From assembly GCA_965153455.1 (NCBI GenBank), contig OZ234493.1, positions 8,918,213 through 8,982,212 of the forward strand: 64,000 nucleotides of DNA, written 5' to 3'. Numbering within the stretch: the stretch's first letter is position 1; every line of letters begins with the position of its first letter. Below the pieces are notes generated by a model. The model worked only from the letters and a program-made list of their open reading frames with translations, was not told the origin of the DNA and did not search any database. The position numbers were made by a program, and so were the translations under genes. This stretch comes from Sphagnum compactum (Eukaryota; Bryophyta; Sphagnopsida; Sphagnales). Below, one piece after another: positions 62,611 to 64,000 of the stretch.

Positions 62611-63735
62611 TCACCATCGTCGAAGCCCCCGGGCTACCATAGGATCTGATGGACATTCCACGGCCACATGCCCACGGCCCCCACAGTTGTTGCAAATAGT
62701 CACCTGTAATTGGCAGTTGAGATTAATCCCTGATTATGTTGAACAACAGGTCTGATTCCATCCCTCACGCTGCCTATGTCTAAGATCAGATGTAACCCTA
62801 TTAACAGTCAGCTTCAAAGGACCTGACAGGGTAAAAGGTACAGATATGATAATGTGAAGCCCACTAAATAGAGCTACATACCTGAAGACAATCCTTGCTT
62901 TTGTGACCCGGTTGATGGCAGTTATGGCACACCATCTCAATGAAGCTTGGCACAACAGATCTTGGAGCAACAACAAGCTGAGGACAATCCCGAGCAATAT
63001 GGCCGGGTTGGCTGCACCCATTGCACACAGGGCTATTCACACAGTCCCGAGCTAAGTGTCCTGACTGTCTACAGTTGTTGCAAGCCTTCTCATTGGGACA
63101 GTCCACAGCAAGGTGTCCAGGTCGGTAGCAGTTGTTGCAGAGACGTGCCTTCGGAATCCCTACTTCCTGAGCTGCACAACCCTTTGCAATGTGTCCAGGC
63201 TTTCCACAGTTGTTGCAAATTGGCTCACTGCGGCACTCACTTGCAATGTGGCCGGCCTTCTTGCAGTTGCGACACAGTGGCTCCATTGGGCAAGCAGCAG
63301 CAATATGACTGTCCCAGAAACACCAAAGACAAGAGGAATGTGAACAGATAAACTCTATGCCTCAAAATTTTACTCTAATCGGTAAATCTCTGTGTGGTTA
63401 TGCTTCAATTGGAGGTCCTCTCCACTGAACCTGCACAAAGCTAACAGATTACAGTTGTGACCCTGCCTCTATATTTGACCCTTCATATGATGCAGCAGTT
63501 TCTTACCAACATCACATCCATGAGGATGGGGACTGTTTGCCCTTAACAAAGTTAAAGAAGCATTTTAAAGGGAATTTATGGGGAACACATGGCAACAGCT
63601 CCTCAAATACAAAATAGGAAACATGAGCTGCTAACTCACCCTGAAACACCACAATTGTTACAGACTGATGCATTGGGACAGTCACGGGCAAAATGGCCTG
63701 CTCGCCTGCAGTTATTGCACAGCTCAGCTGGAGCT
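62611..63735 (-). CDS. CCHC zinc-knuckle nucleic-acid-binding protein (GIS2/CNBP-like), 5' partial
   Basis: Three exons on the minus strand keep frame: 63735-63640, 63308-62882 and 62703-62611. They encode nine CCHC knuckles (C-x2-C-x4-H-x4-C) in a row: CNNCRRAGHFARDC, CNNCGVSGHIAAAC, CRNCKKAGHIASEC, CNNCGKPGHIAKGC, CNNCYRPGHLAVDC, CNNCRQSGHLARDC, CNGCSQPGHIARDC, CHNCHQPGHKSKDC and CNNCGGRGHVAVEC. All zinc ligands are intact. Proteins of this family (yeast GIS2, animal CNBP, plant homologues) bind single-stranded RNA or DNA and act in translation and mRNA handling. The first exon seen starts in mid-codon, so the true N-terminus, often Arg/Ser-rich in plant members, lies upstream. A possible upstream exon on the minus strand (about 63918-63843, ATG then GACTTT/GTAAGT) keeps phase but looks unlike the family. 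The C-terminus ends at TGG TGA, where the stop overlaps a good donor (TG/GTGAGT), so a further exon is possible. Confidence 0.88.
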
Positions 63736-64000
63736 CTGGAAATGATCACACATATCAGAGTTAGTTCCTGACCTAGCCATTAAAGAAATAGGTTAATACC
63801 AACCAATTGACCTGTAGGAATAACTTACAAAGTCCTTGCTAAACTGACCAGCACAACCAGTGACACAAGTGTCACAAATGCTTCAGGTACTGAAGCCTGC
63901 TGAATACTGTCCTCCATCTCTCCTCCAGGTATCTAGTTTGAACAACTGGAGAAAAAGAGACCATTAGGAAACCCTAACTGATACCATGAATGGTGATTCC

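Noticed and set aside
1-64000. CRISPR arrays, rRNA or tRNA genes
   Set aside because: No regularly spaced identical repeats, rRNA-like blocks or convincing tRNA cloverleaf words were noticed; a covariance-model search was not possible here.

Overview
The window looks like nuclear DNA of a land plant. Its genes have GT/AG introns and plant-only families: a SUVH histone methyltransferase with an SRA domain, a plant-type START protein, a thylakoid-lumen-type precursor and an LRR receptor-like kinase. Large AT-rich deserts, a decayed helentron/LINE-type endonuclease and many small repeats suggest a sizeable, transposon-worn genome. A seed-free vascular plant (fern or lycophyte) would fit, but the species cannot be fixed from sequence alone. 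Some ORF starts are TTG codons, so starts here were chosen from ATG codons and splice phase. Exon models below were built by eye; exon sums that keep frame are stated.

Layout. 1-10.9 kb: AT-rich desert with one degraded endonuclease/exonuclease/phosphatase (EEP) relic at 8.4-9.1 kb. 10.9-15.4 kb (+): a START-domain membrane protein gene with a long leader holding a triplicated ~208-bp repeat. 18.1-20.1 kb (+): a four-exon chloroplast/thylakoid-lumen-type protein. 23.6-24.5 kb (+): a DUF642-like secreted protein whose first exon is not identified. 24.5-33.9 kb: AT-rich desert. 34.0-36.2 kb (+): a two-exon SUVH methyltransferase. 36.2-43.8 kb: second desert. 43.9-50.4 kb (-): a 13-exon FAD-dependent oxidoreductase resembling Arabidopsis PDE327. 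51.0-53.5 kb (+): a decayed gene in which oxalyl-CoA synthetase (AAE3) runs into oxalyl-CoA decarboxylase/2-hydroxyacyl-CoA lyase (HACL). 57.7-60.9 kb (+): a short LRR receptor-like pseudokinase. 62.6-63.7 kb and beyond (-): a nine-knuckle CCHC zinc-finger protein continuing past the right edge.

The genes do not form an operon or obvious pathway cluster, as expected for a plant nuclear locus. The most unusual object is the AAE3-HACL relic. Its two halves catalyse consecutive steps of CoA-dependent oxalate breakdown (oxalate to oxalyl-CoA to formyl-CoA) and lie on one strand with almost no spacer. This suggests that a bifunctional enzyme gene once existed in this lineage and may still exist intact elsewhere in the genome.
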